A DNA stretch of 64,000 nt from Biomphalaria glabrata (Eukaryota > Mollusca > Gastropoda > Planorbidae). Shown piece by piece: positions 1-11,793 of the stretch. The position numbers were made by a program, and so were the translations under genes. How positions within the stretch are numbered: the stretch's first letter is position 1; the number at the start of each line of letters is the position of its first letter. The notes under the pieces were generated by a model. The model worked only from the letters and a program-made list of their open reading frames with translations, was not told where the DNA came from and made no database searches. Location: positions 5,945,951 through 6,009,950 of the forward strand of contig NC_074726.1 of assembly GCF_947242115.1 (NCBI RefSeq), in the 5' to 3' direction.

Positions 1-2268
1 GTGACTTGGCCCACGAGATGAACAGAGATCTGAACAGGAACCCAGTCAAGTTACCACAGAGCAGTCCATCTGCTGATTTCACTGATATGGACATCCAGAT
101 GCACAGCCCTGGTGTGCCCTCTAGTAGTCCTCAGTGTAACGTCCCATCTCCGTCTGCACAAAATGGATCCGTATATGCTGCCCGTAAAACATCCAATGGC
201 ATGGACGGTGGCTTTGATGCTTCCTGTCCTGCACCAAAGTTATTTGGCTCCAGCCTACAGGCAAACCCTGGCTCTAAAAACACGCCAGAAAGTGGATCAC
301 CAGTGAACGATGAACCACCCCCTGAGACGTTCGGGCACAAAAAGTTTGACAAGTTTCGGAAAGATAAAGTCCTGTTAGAGCCTAAGCCAGTCCTGACGAC
401 CGATTGTAAGCTAGGCATTAAAGAAGAGAAGATGGAGGAGGGAGACGACTCAGACAGAAGTCGTGAATCTTCAGATTTGAAAGTAGAAATGCCCGATGTT
501 AAGCCAGATAGAAGGTCCCCTTATTCGGACAGTGTGAACCAAAGTCTTTCCCAGAATTCTTCACCTTCCCCCAACAGTGATCGGCCCAAGCTTTCTGCGA
601 AAGAAGCTCACCCAAATTTGTTGGCACATCTAATGAATGGAGGTGGATCCAAGCCTCAGCCTCGTTTGAGTGCTCCTGTTCCTGGGCCTCAAGAGACGTC
701 CAAACCATTGACCAGTCCAATGTATCCATGGTCAGGTCCAAGCCTCTCATCATTAGCACATGTCTCAAGCCAGCAGTCTGGTGTACAGCAGTTTAAACTC
801 CCTTGTTTCTCTCAGCCAGCCACAGCTGGAGGGTTCAACTGGTCAGCTGGTCAGTCCACTAGTCCAGGCTCTCAGTTAGCCTCTTACGAGTCATCCTCCC
901 CTGCCCCCAACTCTAGTCAGCTAGTTCAAGTCAGCAGTGCCACTTCCATAATGGACCAGAAGCTCACCAACACCAAGGAAGAGTTCCATGCTGCTGCTGT
1001 GTCTCACCTGAAGGATAAGTTACTTAGGAAGTATGATAGCATGGAGAATCTCACTAAAATAGGCAAGGAATCTCCAACTCCACAGAACACTTCAGCTGAT
1101 TCCCCCCAAAGGGGCAGCCTTAATTCGCCCACATCCTTTGCTGCCCTATCCAGTAGTACTGCCGATCTCAACAAAGAACTAGCCACCAAGTTGACTTTGT
1201 CTGCCTCCACAACGTCTTCGTCATCAATGGTGCTGCAGACTTCATCGCCGTCATCCTTTCAAGGGGCCAGATGTCCCTTCTCGTCCATGACAATCCAGCC
1301 AATTACTTCTGTGACTCCCTCCCAGGGCTCAGCACCTTTTACGCCAGCAGGCCACCCTGGACAGATGTCTCATTCATCTGGGAATCAAGTTCCCAGCATC
1401 CACCAAGCTTATCATTCCACGTTGAGCCAACAGTACCAGAGCATTCACCCAACACACAACCACAGCTCTGGGTCTCATTCACCAATGACCAGCATGCAAC
1501 ACTTGACCCAGATGTTTGGCAGAGGTCACATGTCAGCAGATACAGCTGATGCCAGGTAAATATTTTAACCTTGTAAATTCATACTTAAATTCAAAAACAA
1601 TATTTTTTTTTAAAATCCAATTTCATATTTTATTTTTCATAATTTGTCTTACCTTTTCATGGGGCAGCCATGTGCAAAAGGAATATTACTGATAGTAGTA
1701 AGGAAAGTTAAATATAATTATTACTTCCCTTAGTATCCCATAGTGTTTAAGGGTAAATCTGATTTCTGTAAGAATTCAGTATGAATGAGGTCATCTTACT
1801 GAAATTTTAATAAAATCTAGAATGCAGAAAAAGTTGAAGTGCAGATTTCAGCTTGATGGGATAATGAAAAGTTGTCAAAATAAATTATTAAAAATTTTTG
1901 ACTAAAATTAGGACAAAAGTGTGAGTGAACAGCCCAGCGGCTATATTCTATACAAACTCAATAGCTTTAAACTAAATAATAAGATCCTTGATAATTTTTA
2001 CAGAGGGGATATCCAAAATCTGCTAATATATGGAATAACTTGTTGGCAAGGCAAGGCTTCATCTAAACTGTTGCGCCGCTTAGACAACATTATAAAAAGA
2101 CCATCAAAAATCGCAAACACAACCTAATTTCTGTTTTTATTTTGCTTTCAAATATATTTCTAAGTATTAGTTGTGTTTATTTAATTTGGTTTGTTTGTTG
2201 TTGTTGTTTTTTTTATTGTTTGTCATAAGTAACCTTGAACTTGTTTTTTCCACAGGCCTGGTGTATAA
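1..2268 (+). CDS. C-terminal part of a Ser/Pro-rich, probably nuclear protein (unrecognised); last two coding exons
   Basis: The frame is open from the left edge of the window, so the first exon is partial (1-1555). It encodes about 518 residues of low-complexity sequence rich in Ser, Pro, Gln, Asn and Thr, with an acidic/basic stretch (residues about 110-170, with KEEK and DRRSP motifs) and a more ordered helical motif, HLKDKLLRKYDSMENL, near residue 335. The in-frame TAA at 1557-1559 lies within a perfect splice donor (CAG|GTAAAT at 1553/1556). A strong acceptor (TTTTTTCCACAG, ending 2255) restores the frame, giving the terminus DARPGV and a stop at 2266-2268. Composition suggests a transcriptional or chromatin regulator, but I recognise no named domain, so no function is assigned. 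The reading frame and splice call are strong; identity is open. Confidence 0.8.
1921..2127 (+). mobile_element. LINE fragment (C-terminal part of reverse transcriptase ORF) in the last intron of gene 1
   Basis: An open segment reads like the region after the catalytic core of a non-LTR retrotransposon reverse transcriptase: the motif LLIYGITCWQGKAS followed by LLRRLDNIIKR is typical of many LINE ORF2 proteins. It lies wholly within the intron 1556-2255 on the sense strand. It is a short 5'-truncated relic. The clade cannot be fixed from about 60 residues. Confidence 0.65.
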
Positions 2269-4343
2269 AGTAACATCCTAGATAAAAAGGAGCGCTGCCC
2301 AGCTGGTGTCCAGTCTTAACAGACAGTGGATGTTATCATAATTCAGCCGAGTGATTGGACAAACTTCGTGGTATTCATCACAACAGATCTCATTTCCTGT
2401 ACGAGCTTTGATGTTCATTACATGAGCTCTTAACGCAAACTTTTGTTTTTAAAAGTCTCCCCTCTGTAATTCTTGTTTTATTGTGACATTATTTTCAAAT
2501 CTTTTCAGTTTTACATTATAATTAGAAAATGTTCTGAATTAGAGTTGGCAACTACTTTTTGTTAAATACTTGTGTCTATGTATCTTTTCAAAAAAAAAAA
2601 AAATCTCTTTGCTCAAAAGTAAAAAAAAAAAAAAAAAATTTCCTTAAATTCTTGTCACACATTTTGTTTTCAATCTTGGTTTGCCGGACTTGGTCTGAAG
2701 CATTGTTTCACCCTACAACCAAACATTTGCTTCTGACTGCTTCGGCCACTAATAAAAAGACTTATTTCGTCTTTTGTCCATCACAAAATCATCGCAAAGA
2801 CTTTTTTTAATCCCAACTGTTGTCTACAGTGACTATAAATCTAATTGTTCAAACTATGCCAGGTTTTTGTCACATTTTCATGCCATTTTTTTAACTCTTT
2901 GTACATCTTGTTTTCAACTGTTATTCAATATGGCTTATAAAAAAAAAAAAGATAAATGGCTATTATTCTGTGACAACTGGTCAGCTTGTGATTATGACTG
3001 TGTCTTAGTGATTATGTTCTTATGTGAACATTGTTTACATGAAGACGTGTAGCCTGTTCAGTTTCTGTATTTCCCTGTAACACCACTCAAACATGTATAG
3101 AAACGTATCTTCTTCATTTCTCATTATTATGCAGTTTTGAAGGAAGAGGTCGGCATTCTCTGGTGACACTTAACAAGGGCAAATTTCACTAGTTCCAATT
3201 TTCAGCTTCTGGAACATGTGTTGTCTCATTCTGTTGTGTCCAGTTGTGGGGCGAAAAATTAGACGTTGGTTGTGTCGCTATAGCTTATAATAGGCGTCTT
3301 TCTTGTAATTCAAATGAGAGATTGACATTTCTCGTTTATTCTATTCACTATTAGTTTCTTCATTTCTTTTAATTAAAACAAGGTACCAAAAAAAGTTTTT
3401 TTTAATAATATCTCCCTTTCTCCTCTCTCCTTGTATATAAAGTGTTTAAAATTTGACTGAAGGTTTGAGGCTACATGTCATGAGTAAGCAGTGACAAAGC
3501 AATGATTCCTGTACATATTATATCGTTAATTTATGGGTGTGTGGGGCTGGATGTGTGTACGACTTAATGACTTGGGTAATTGTATAGAAGAGGTTCACTT
3601 GAGACAGAGACACTGAAGGAAGTCTTATTCTGTTTCTCTGCTCTATGATTGTAGAGGCGAGGAACCTTTGTGTGGGTGTTTGGTCACTATATTACATGTG
3701 CAAATGTGTAACAAACAGGAAGAAACCCTTAGCTTCTTTCATAATATAACAGGCTTAGACCTGTCTGGCAACCTAAGTCTTACGGTGTCCAGGCTTCAGC
3801 CTAATTAACATTGAATATACTGCCAACCCTGTGCTAATATATTATTATTATTATAATTTTTTTTAATGCAATTGAAATATGTTTTGTGTGATGAATTGTA
3901 ATTTTTAAATGGCATTTTATATTTCTTACAGTTTCATATATAATTTCACTGATTGCCATACAGTGGCACTTATCTTATCAAGTTTTATTTCCATAAGTTG
4001 ACTTTTTTTTTTTAGGTTCACATCTGCTTGAATATTTTTAATGACCTCTTTTTCTTAATGAAAACTTTTTGTCATTTAACATTGTAAGATAAAAAAAACT
4101 AAGTGTTCAAGTGTTGTTTTTTTTATAAGAGCAAAAAATAAATGTGAATGGATACATCATTTGAAAATGTTGATCATTACAATAGAAAACACATGAAAGC
4201 ACTCTAGCTATTTTCCTGTTTAGATTCTAGCTTCCTGACTGATACAGGTGTCAACATTTGTATAAGGCTGGCTATAAGTGAAAGTAAATTTTATATATCT
4301 ATATACAAGTAGTAAAAAAGTGAAGTACCCCTTTCAGACTTTG

Positions 4344-4345
<2 letters not shown>

Positions 4346-4404
<59 letters not shown>
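4346..4404. repeat. (TA)n microsatellite
   Basis: An uninterrupted TA dinucleotide run of about 29 units inside the presumed 3' UTR of gene 1. Confidence 0.97.
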
Positions 4405-4409
<5 letters not shown>

Positions 4410-7400
4410 TTATTACCTTTTTATGTATTTTATTGCATAATTCAACATTTTCTGTCATGAAAAAAATGTATTTAATATGTATGTATAAATAAAACAAATT
4501 TTTATCTTTTACATCCAAATTTATGGACAACTCATTTTGTGTGACTCGTTACTCTTGACACGTATCTTGTGAATGGACTCATTCGGGTGCTTGCTGATTG
4601 GAAAGTTTGTTGGTCTATGAATGTATTCAAATGCTTCAAATATCTCTAGGCGGTGGCCTTTCTCACCTTGTTTTCTCTTTAAGTTGGGTTGATGTCCATT
4701 TGTCAGGAGATTGTTAAATTTGTTTCATACTTTGAGTAAAAATAAGTTTCTGCAATGGTCTTTGGTGTAATTGGAAAGGCTGAGATCTTTTGCAGTGGTT
4801 ACTCTTTCGTTGTCTTTTAACCTCTTGGACACTTTTTTTTTACAACCTTTACATTTTCTATTCTAGAGATTGATTTGCCTGTAAACTAGTTGCTTTTCAA
4901 TTATTTGTGCATAGCCCAATTGAACCTACTGTAACAATGAAAGTAGTTGAAAAATTTAAACATTAAATCATTAGTCTCTCTAATGAGGTTTTTTTTTATG
5001 TTTTTAAACCTAGCACTTTTATCTGGGATTCTTTAAGATAAATGCAGTATCTGATGTAAAAAAAAAAATTTAATTTGGTTTCGTCTCTAAGGAACTAACT
5101 TTTTTTTTTCCTTTTTTAATGACTGCTGTTACTTAGAAATTCAAGCTTGTTTGATTGTCTTGTATCAGAAGAGCCAAAAGTCTCATTTGTGGTGGTGCTT
5201 AGATATGAAAAGAAAATAAACCTAATTTCATGTTTGTATTCTTATTAATTAATGAAGTTCATGTGGGTCAAATCAGTGTGCACTTGTTCTGAGTTGTTGT
5301 TTTTGTTCTAAAATGGTCTGAATAATTTTATATTTTTGTCTCCTGACACCATTGTAGTCCCTGTGTTGTTTTCTCTTGCATGATTGTGTGTAGATGAACA
5401 GAAACTTGGAATGCAAGTGTGTGGAATGATACTAAATCATTTTGTTTTTCATTGGTTATTTTATCAATCAATGCAGTTGTTTTTTTCTTCTTCTGGTAAT
5501 TAAGTTTCCTTGTATGAAAAGCTAGTTTCTACATGCTATGAATCAAACGGATTATCTTAGGGAGTCAACTTGTGGGGTTAAAAAAACAACATTCTTTTGA
5601 CATCTTGCTCTCATTGTTTACAGTCTTTCAGATCATCTTCATTTCAAATAGATTGTTGTTCTAGCTCACTGATGCACAACCTTTGAAATATCCAACATGG
5701 GTATATCCCAAGCCTCCATCACTAGCAAAAAAAAAAAATATTTTCAAGTTCGATGGAACAGAGTCTACTGCTGTTACATTCTGCACTTTGTCAGAAGTTT
5801 CAAGGGGCAGTTATGGTCCGCTGGCGTAGTTTGGGCAGCACTTGCAGTCGCCGTTACATTGTTGTTGTTTTTTTTTCATTTGTTTTTTTTTGTCTCTTTG
5901 CATGACAGTTAGAGATTGCATGCATTTTATGTGTTTGTTAAATGAAATGCAAAAATAAGTAATCAAATAGAAATACTTTAAAATCTGTTTGAGTGAACTG
6001 ACTGAAAGCAAACTATTCTGTGTATTATATATTGTAAGATTAGTGGCTACTACACTTCTGACACCATTGGGGAATGAAGTCTTAATATAATTCTTATTAT
6101 TATTGATATGTGTATGTCTGTCATACATTTATTGGAAGTACCGGTATAGGATATGAACCTGAATATGTATAATTAGTCAGCATATGTAATTGGTCAATCA
6201 AAGGTCACTTTACTCTAAATAGTAGGTTCAGTAAGCAATGACATAATAAACTTCATAATATCACAATTCTCAAGTTGATGGAAAGTCTTTAACATGGGCC
6301 ACGTTTTTGACAGCTTGGTGCTAGTGGATTTCTCATCTAAAACTTCCCATCATTTTGTTTCTGTTGCATCACTTGTCAAAATATTTTTTCATAGAAAATT
6401 CTTTCAAGCTAATATTGTACAAGTCAAATCTTATGTTGTTGTTTTTTTTTCATTAATTGATTGATTTTTGTATCCTGCTAGTTTAAAATTATAATTGATC
6501 TTTTATTGATTTAACATTGTTTGTCTGTTTGTTTGTCAGTTGTATCTAGTGCTTGGTTGTACTAGCCTTTGTGTAGGCATGTGCTCAGTTTGTCTCTAGT
6601 GTGACTATTTGCTTGGGCTGACTGAAGACTGTAAACTTTGGCGAGGCCACTTCCTGTACGTGTGCGCAGCAGAGAATATTTCCATGAGAGAAAAAGGAAC
6701 GAAAAATATTTCACCTATTTATTAATATATGTTGTTACCGATGATGTTCCACAAGACTCCCTTCCCGGTTCACTTCACATCCGGTTCCTGATACATCAAT
6801 GTCTTAACCGGTTTCTCGTAAATATTTTCATCTTTTTTTTTTCAAATGATGTGACCAACAAGTCAAAAGAAAAGAAGAAGAAATAGTGAATACACAATAA
6901 AAGAAGAACAGAAATATTATTTATAGTTTCTTTTTTTTTTTTTTTTAAATTTATTTATTAATAAATCTAGAAATGGCGGCAAAAAAACTAATAATTAAAA
7001 GTGATGATAATATTGAGACTTCTTGATTACCACAATGCGAGACATATCTTTTGATGATTCTGGGGAGTAAAGAGTTAGGATTGCGCAAATGGTTAAAAGC
7101 CATAGCAATTTATCATTTTCCTGTGATTTTTGTAAAAACAAAAAAAAACTGCCAAAAAAAGGAGGAATTTAATACTGTACAATTGAAAAATTTCGAAACT
7201 TTTGTCTAGTGACTTTGAGTCTGATATTTCATTGTAAAAGATTCTCGCTGTTTGCAAATTCTATATTTTAAATACATTTTTATCAATGTTTCAAAAAAAA
7301 TAAATATTTTGTTTTAGCATAAATTTTATTATTTTCATTGTAATATTGTATTCAAATTTTTTTTTCATTGTTTTTATTTAATGTCTTTTTAAAAAAAATC

Positions 7401-7528
7401 TAGTTTGATTTCAATGGTGGTTCATTATATTTATTCTTATATGATTATGTGGATGTGTTGTCAAGTGACTCGGACAATTGATGTGTGATTGTAGGATTGT
7501 CGATGATTTTTTGTTTTGTTTTGTTTTG

Positions 7529-7541
7529 AATAAATAAATAA
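7529..7541 (+). terminator. Candidate distal poly(A) signal of gene 1
   Basis: Overlapping AATAAATAAATAA, preceded by T/G-rich sequence and followed within 40 bases by another T/G-rich tract (TTTGTTGTTTTG). This is the usual layout of an animal cleavage site. It is one of several hexamers in the stretch, so the call is tentative. Confidence 0.4.
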
Positions 7542-7712
7542 TTGTTCCATTTACTTAACACTGTCCTTTGTTGTTTTGTTTTTTTAACCTTCTATTTGGA
7601 CATTTATAATATATTTAACCTGAACGTAGAACTAAACAAGAGGAACAACTCAATCTAAGCCCAGAGCAGTCAAATGTGTAACAGGAATATTCCCATTTAA
7701 CTTGGTTAACAC

Positions 7713-8025
7713 AAAGGCCGGCCTTAGGCATAGGCGAACAAGGCAGCAGCTTAGGGCCTCTAATTGGTGGTGGGGGGTCGCTCCGAGGCCGGCCTTAGGT
7801 ATATGCAAACTAGGCAGCCGTCTAGGACCTTCAGTTGTTGGGGGCATCGTAGTAACATTTTTAAAATAGAATTAGCTAAACTGGACCTCAGTTTTACTAT
7901 TGGGAGTACACTAGTTTTTAATAAATTGCGTAGTTTTCGATGTTTATTTTTTATTTTTCTATTTCATTTGGGGCCAATAAGTGCACTTCTCCTAGGCCTC
8001 CAATCATCTAAGGCCGCTGTGATAG
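7713..8025. repeat. GGCCGGCC-type interspersed repeat (hAT-like), double 5' end
   Basis: Two head copies begin with GGCCGGCCTTAGG (7718 and 7789), the second running on to an end with CTCCAATCATCTAAGGCCG near 8013. A related copy at 21131-22471 has the same two ends (start CCCGGCCTTAAGCATG, end CCAATTATCTAAGACCGGCC), so this is an interspersed family with inverted GGCC-rich ends. The partial first copy suggests insertion next to, or duplication of, the head. No coding sequence is seen; hAT membership is inferred only from the ends. Confidence 0.55.
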
Positions 8026-8177
8026 GGCCTACAATAATCCCAGTAATCAGAAATACTTTACTGAAGCAGCCTAATTTTTTATTTATTTTTTTTTTGAATG
8101 CAATCAATAATGGTTAAGGAAGGTCGATTCTTCTCTCAAAATAAAAAATTTTGTTATAAAAATAAGAAAAAATATAC

Positions 8178-8194
8178 CGTCCCTGGGTGGGCTC

Positions 8195-8245
<51 letters not shown>

Positions 8246-8251
8246 AGAGAC
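8178..8251 (-). tRNA. tRNA-Asn (anticodon GUU)
   Basis: The minus strand folds into a full cloverleaf: the acceptor arm GTCTCTG pairs with CAGGGAC (one G-T pair), the D arm carries GCGCAATCGGTTAGCGC, the anticodon loop is CTGTTAA with GTT at plus 8215-8217, the variable loop is short, and the T arm carries GGTTCGAGCCC. Discriminator base is G; there is no intron. The sequence matches the conserved eukaryotic tRNA-Asn. A TTTTTT run just downstream on the minus strand would stop RNA polymerase III. Internal A and B boxes are intact, so it is probably functional, in contrast to the degraded tRNA-like SINE heads around it. Confidence 0.95.
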
Positions 8252-9009
8252 AGTTGGAAGTTGTAGGAATATTATAAACACACCAATCAATTTTATCTAC
8301 AGTCGCCTACAGGCTGGTATTAACTATAGAGTATCCTCTTAAAACCCTCTAAGATCTGATAAACTATCTTTGAAGCCAAATTGTTTATTTTTGGTTTCAC
8401 GTAAAAAATAAATTTAGCTACAAAAGGGGAGGGATGTTACCAGACGAAAGGGGTTTGGCCCCGGTTGGGGTCATGTGTCATGTATTCTCTTTTGAAGTGT
8501 GTCCTTCGTCCGTTGATTTTTCATACTGTAACTAAAAATGCAACTGCATTAGCATATTGCAAACAATAGAATTCAATTCTTTACATCTTCTGGTACAAAG
8601 TATAAACGCACAAAGTCAAGTATAAAAAAACACGAATCGTTGATAGCATCGGTACTTGGGGTATTGTTTTCATCAGAGCTAGTTTGTTTGATCATTAGTG
8701 CAACTTGAAATTCTTGGCAAGACAGAAAGTTGGCGCGAGATTTGGCAGCCACGTCCTTCAGGAACAGTGGCGTGCTCAAGCGGCGTCACGGAGGTCACGG
8801 TTCAAGCGAATGATGTAGGTCACGGAGGTCACGGTTCAAGCGAGACCACTCGGTTCAAGAGTTACTCATTGCTCAAATCTGCCCAAGATCTATGAATTTT
8901 CACAAAGTAACCTATATAGGTCTATATATAATCCTAAGTCGGCCTTACGAGTTGCGGGGCCTAATTTAATGGAGACTTGTGAGGCCCTTCTTCTACAACT
9001 AGTAATATT
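8252..9009. other. Intergenic, no gene; holds duplicated GGTCACGGAGGTCACGG segment
   Basis: No coding segment or RNA gene is seen. At 8784-8810 and 8817-8843 a segment of about 27 bp is repeated with a 33-bp offset. Its core is a direct repeat of AGGTCA spaced by CGG (8817-8831), seen again at 12073-12087. Confidence 0.6.
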
Positions 9010-9295
9010 AAATATCAAACAAAATAATTAATTACCAATAAATAATTGACAAATTGCTAATTTTTTTAATTGATTCACGTTTTGTTAGGTACAATAATTA
9101 TTTGGATGACGATACCCTACATATTTAGCCGTATCTATGAATACCGAGAGAATGATTTACCTTGTTGGTATAAAAAGAATTAATTACCAGTAAATAGTAA
9201 TTGGTTAATTTTTTTAAATTGATTCATGTCTTGTCTATGCCGATGAATAATTGATCCCAGAATGGGTGTGGGAGAAGTAACGTGAGCATAAGATG
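9010..9295 (-). repeat. Interspersed repeat family P, copy 1 (minus)
   Basis: Reverse-orientation copy of a family present at least six times in this window. Shared landmarks are GTGTGTACACGTTATTTCTC, then a motif reading GATCAAGTTGAAACTTTGCA, then CACAATTATTCNTTG, then TTAACCAATTAGTTAATTA and a GGAAATA end. No ORF. The family is probably non-autonomous; its class is unknown. Confidence 0.6.
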
Positions 9296-9377
9296 TAACC
9301 AGACAGAAAGACAGACTGAGTTGACGCAAGCTCTGAATAACAGAAGTATATGACCAGGCGCATACAAACTTAGCATA

Positions 9378-9535
9378 AACACACACACACACTGTGGCAC
9401 ACACATACATTAGCACAAGTATATATACATTTGCTCTATCACAAACACGCGAACTCCTCTTTCCAGCTCTCCCCCTCTTATCCTAACAGATATAAAACTG
9501 ACACACACACTCACACTCACACACAGACATCTGAG
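9378..9535. repeat. (AC)n-rich low-complexity stretch
   Basis: Several short ACAC runs (9378-9393, 9500-9526) with interspersed CT-rich sequence; nothing else is visible. Confidence 0.7.
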
Positions 9536-9734
9536 TTTCAATTCACCTTCTCTGGGCAGGACTAAATCGATGACAAACTGGCGTCTAAAGGTCACAAACA
9601 AAGACTAAATATAGACAATCCGAAATGAGAGAGAGACACTATAAGATATCCTCACAGAAACGAACGAAATGTCAACCTTTCAGAGGAGAACAAAAAAAAA
9701 ATTCTTTTTGGGTTTTTACATCACTCCGTCTGTC

Positions 9735-9880
9735 TGCCTTTTACAAAGTTGTGTACACGTTATTTCTCCCACTTCCCATTCTCAGATCATTCACAATTAT
9801 TCAACGTTCTTTACGAAATATGAATCAATCAATAAATTAACCAAGTAATTAATAAATTAATGCCATTTTTTTATAGAAAA
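9735..9880 (+). repeat. Interspersed repeat family P, copy 2 (plus)
   Basis: Shows GTGTACACGTTATTTCTCCC, TCTCAGATCATTCACAATTA and the AATCAATCAATAAATTAACC block of the family; 5' and 3' limits are approximate. Confidence 0.55.
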
Positions 9881-10065
9881 GGGAAATAAATCTTACAATA
9901 TGAAGATACATGGTTGTAAATGTGCAGTTCTTTCCCCTAAATAAGCTTTGTTGTGTTTTTGTATATTTTCTTTTTTATATTTTACTTTTTTACAACTATA
10001 TTTACTTTCTAGTTTATAAAATCCCGAAGCAACGCCGATCCTCTGAGCGTGTAGGCCTATTTCTA

Positions 10066-10320
10066 CGACAGGCTTCCGAACCAGGAGTCCTAGGTTCAAA
10101 TCTCTGTGAAGACTGTTTTTTTTTAATTTTTGGATTTTCAGGTCGCCCCTGAGTTCACCCATCTCTAATGGGTAACTGACTTAAGTTGGGGAAAATTAAA
10201 GGTGGTTGCTCGTTGTGCTGGCCACATGACACACTGCTCGTTAACCATTGGTCAAAGAAACAGATAATTTTAGCATCATCTGCTCTACATATCTCAAGGT
10301 CTGAAAGGGAAACTTTAACA
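10066..10320 (+). mobile_element. tRNA-derived SINE, family 1
   Basis: Begins in a decayed tRNA-like head (GGCTTCCGAACC, then a B-box-like GGTTCAAATCTC) followed by the family body: TGAGTTCACCCATCTCTAATGGGTA, then GTGCTGGCCACATGACAC and GTTAACCATTGG, ending GGTCTGAAAGGGAAACTTTA. This family dominates the window, with some eleven copies. Confidence 0.85.
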
Positions 10321-10322
10321 TT

Positions 10323-10904
10323 CAGTGGAGTAGCTAGGTACCCGCTAGCCCGGGCTCAGAAATAAGACGTTAGGCCTCCCCTCTCCGAAAAGTTTGTCTG
10401 CACACAAATTGAGCCAGAGTGTATCTAATGTGAGAATAAAGATCTAAGTTAACAAGACATAAGACAGACATAAGACAGACAATACACAAGAACGCAAGTT
10501 CCTCATGGGGTAAACGAGAACGAGGTCCTCATACTTCGGGTCAATTGGAAGGTCAAGGTCATTGGCCAACCATGTAACTTGCTAGGATTCCGAGTCATGC
10601 TGAATCTTCAGATATTCTAAATGTGTGGTCTTCTTCGCTAGTTTAGGAACCCGTAGAAAGTGTCCTAACGGACTCAGAAAAACGAAAAAAGTCCTGACTG
10701 AATGTTTTACAATTTACAGCAACTTCACATGTTTCGGAAACACCTTGTGCTTAAAGATCGTTGTTTATCTTCATCAGTGGAAAGTCGATTCTTTCAGTTT
10801 CCAAGGAAGAATTTCTAAAAATATTTTGAGTAATTGAAAGAGCCGTCAAAATGCGGGTCGGATATTAGGACTTGAGTTATGCAGTAGGGGCGTAGCTAGG
10901 AATT
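10323..10904. other. Intergenic; isolated CAGTGG-type MITE ends
   Basis: No gene is seen. CAGTGGAGTAGCTAGG at 10323 and CAGTAGGGGCGTAGCTAGG at 10880 match the terminal inverted repeat of the complete MITE at 19569-19701, but both read in the same direction and no partner end was found nearby. Confidence 0.5.
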
Positions 10905-11015
10905 TTCCATCCCCGGGGGCTTGACCCTCTGCCACCTCCAGTCGTCGTGCGGGACAGGGAGGTTTGGACTAGGAAGTAAACTATCTTCAACTCTGAAGGA
11001 ACATCTGAAACGTGT
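10905..11015 (+). mobile_element. SINE family 3 fragment
   Basis: Carries CAGTCGTCGTGCGGGACAGG, GGTTTGGACTAGGAAGTAAA and CTATCTTCAACTCTGAAGGA, the body of a second tRNA-derived family seen more completely at 21243-21395. The tRNA-like head is missing here. Confidence 0.55.
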
Positions 11016-11154
11016 CAAATATCTGTACAGTTTCTTTAAAGTGTATTTCTCCCTGTATAGTGTCACACAGGAATTTTATTTGATAAAGCGAAAAATGTTC
11101 TAAAATATCTACTTCATGGGAGAAAAGTTTGTCAATCAAAGCAGGTCATTTGTG

Positions 11155-11262
11155 ACGAGACACTTCGTTACAGAAGGCCTCAACACTAATCTGTGACGTT
11201 GAAACCTGAGGGCAGTTTAGATCAAAAGCTCGTTGCCACGTCGAGACAGTCGCGCAAACCTA
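11155..11262 (-). repeat. Short inverted-repeat family, copy 1
   Basis: Contains GGGCAGTTTAGATC followed by AGCTCGTTGCCACGTC, and AGGCCTCAACACTAATCTGT. The same blocks recur at 14955-15075, there with both arms of a 14-bp hairpin. No ORF. Confidence 0.5.
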
Positions 11263-11304
11263 CAAACCTGAGATTTGAAATAAGCTGCCTATTATTGGTC
11301 AAAG

Positions 11305-11551
11305 CTCCCCTTGCGGTTTACAGAGCATATGATGTAAAGATCATTTTTCTTTGACCTGTGGTTAACGAGGGTGTCATGTGACAAGCACAACGATTAACCG
11401 TCTTTACTTTTCCACAACTAATGTCAGGTACCCATTAGAGCTGGGTGGATTCAGAGGCGCCCGGCCTTAAATATCCCGACATAAAAATCACCAGGATTCG
11501 AACCCTGGGCCTCGGTTCAGACGCCATAGCGCTTTACCACTAAGCCTCGTT
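11305..11551 (-). mobile_element. tRNA-derived SINE, family 1 (minus)
   Basis: The reverse strand reads from a tRNA-like head (GGCTTAGTGGTAAAGCGC, B-box-like GGGTTCGAATCC) through the usual body with ATGGGTACCTGACATTAG and GTCACATGACACCCTCG to its 3' end. Confidence 0.85.
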
Positions 11552-11567
11552 TTAAAAGTTTAGAATT

Positions 11568-11793
11568 TGCGATCTATAGAGCAGATGATGTTAAAGCCAA
11601 GGGTTAATGAGCAGGATGTCATGTGGTCAACACAACGACCAACCGCCTTTACTTTCCCCAACTAATTTCTGGTACCTATTAGAGTTGGTTGGACTCAGGG
11701 GAGCGCTAAAAACTCTGAAATTTAAAATCCAAGATTCGAACCCAGGACCCAAGGTTCGGAAGCCAAGCACTTAACCACTCAGCCACCGCGTTC
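11568..11793 (-). mobile_element. tRNA-derived SINE, family 1 (minus), next to the previous copy
   Basis: A second minus-strand copy immediately follows; its head reads GGTGGCTGAGTGGTTAAGTG with GGGTTCGAATCTTGG. Head-to-tail spacing of 16 bp suggests insertion of one copy beside the tail of another. Confidence 0.85.

Larger units (their letters stand above)
2269..7545 (+). other. Long AT-rich 3' UTR of gene 1 (presumed)
   Basis: About 5.3 kb follows the stop codon without any convincing coding segment; short open frames here are AT-rich noise. Poly-T and poly-A runs abound, and there are Pumilio-type TGTANATA motifs near 3433 (TGTATATA) and 3509 (TGTACATA). Several AATAAA hexamers occur. The best-placed late one is at 7529, in a T/G-rich setting. 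That the transcript runs this far is inference: shorter 3' ends at earlier hexamers are equally possible. Confidence 0.45.

Noticed and set aside
4291-4530. Minus-strand open frame with a run of Tyr-Ile repeats
   Set aside because: It is the translation of the (TA)n microsatellite.
5697-6128. Overlapping open frames on both strands at 5.7-6.1 kb
   Set aside because: They lie in the AT-rich 3' UTR, contain homopolymer-coded runs and match nothing recognisable.
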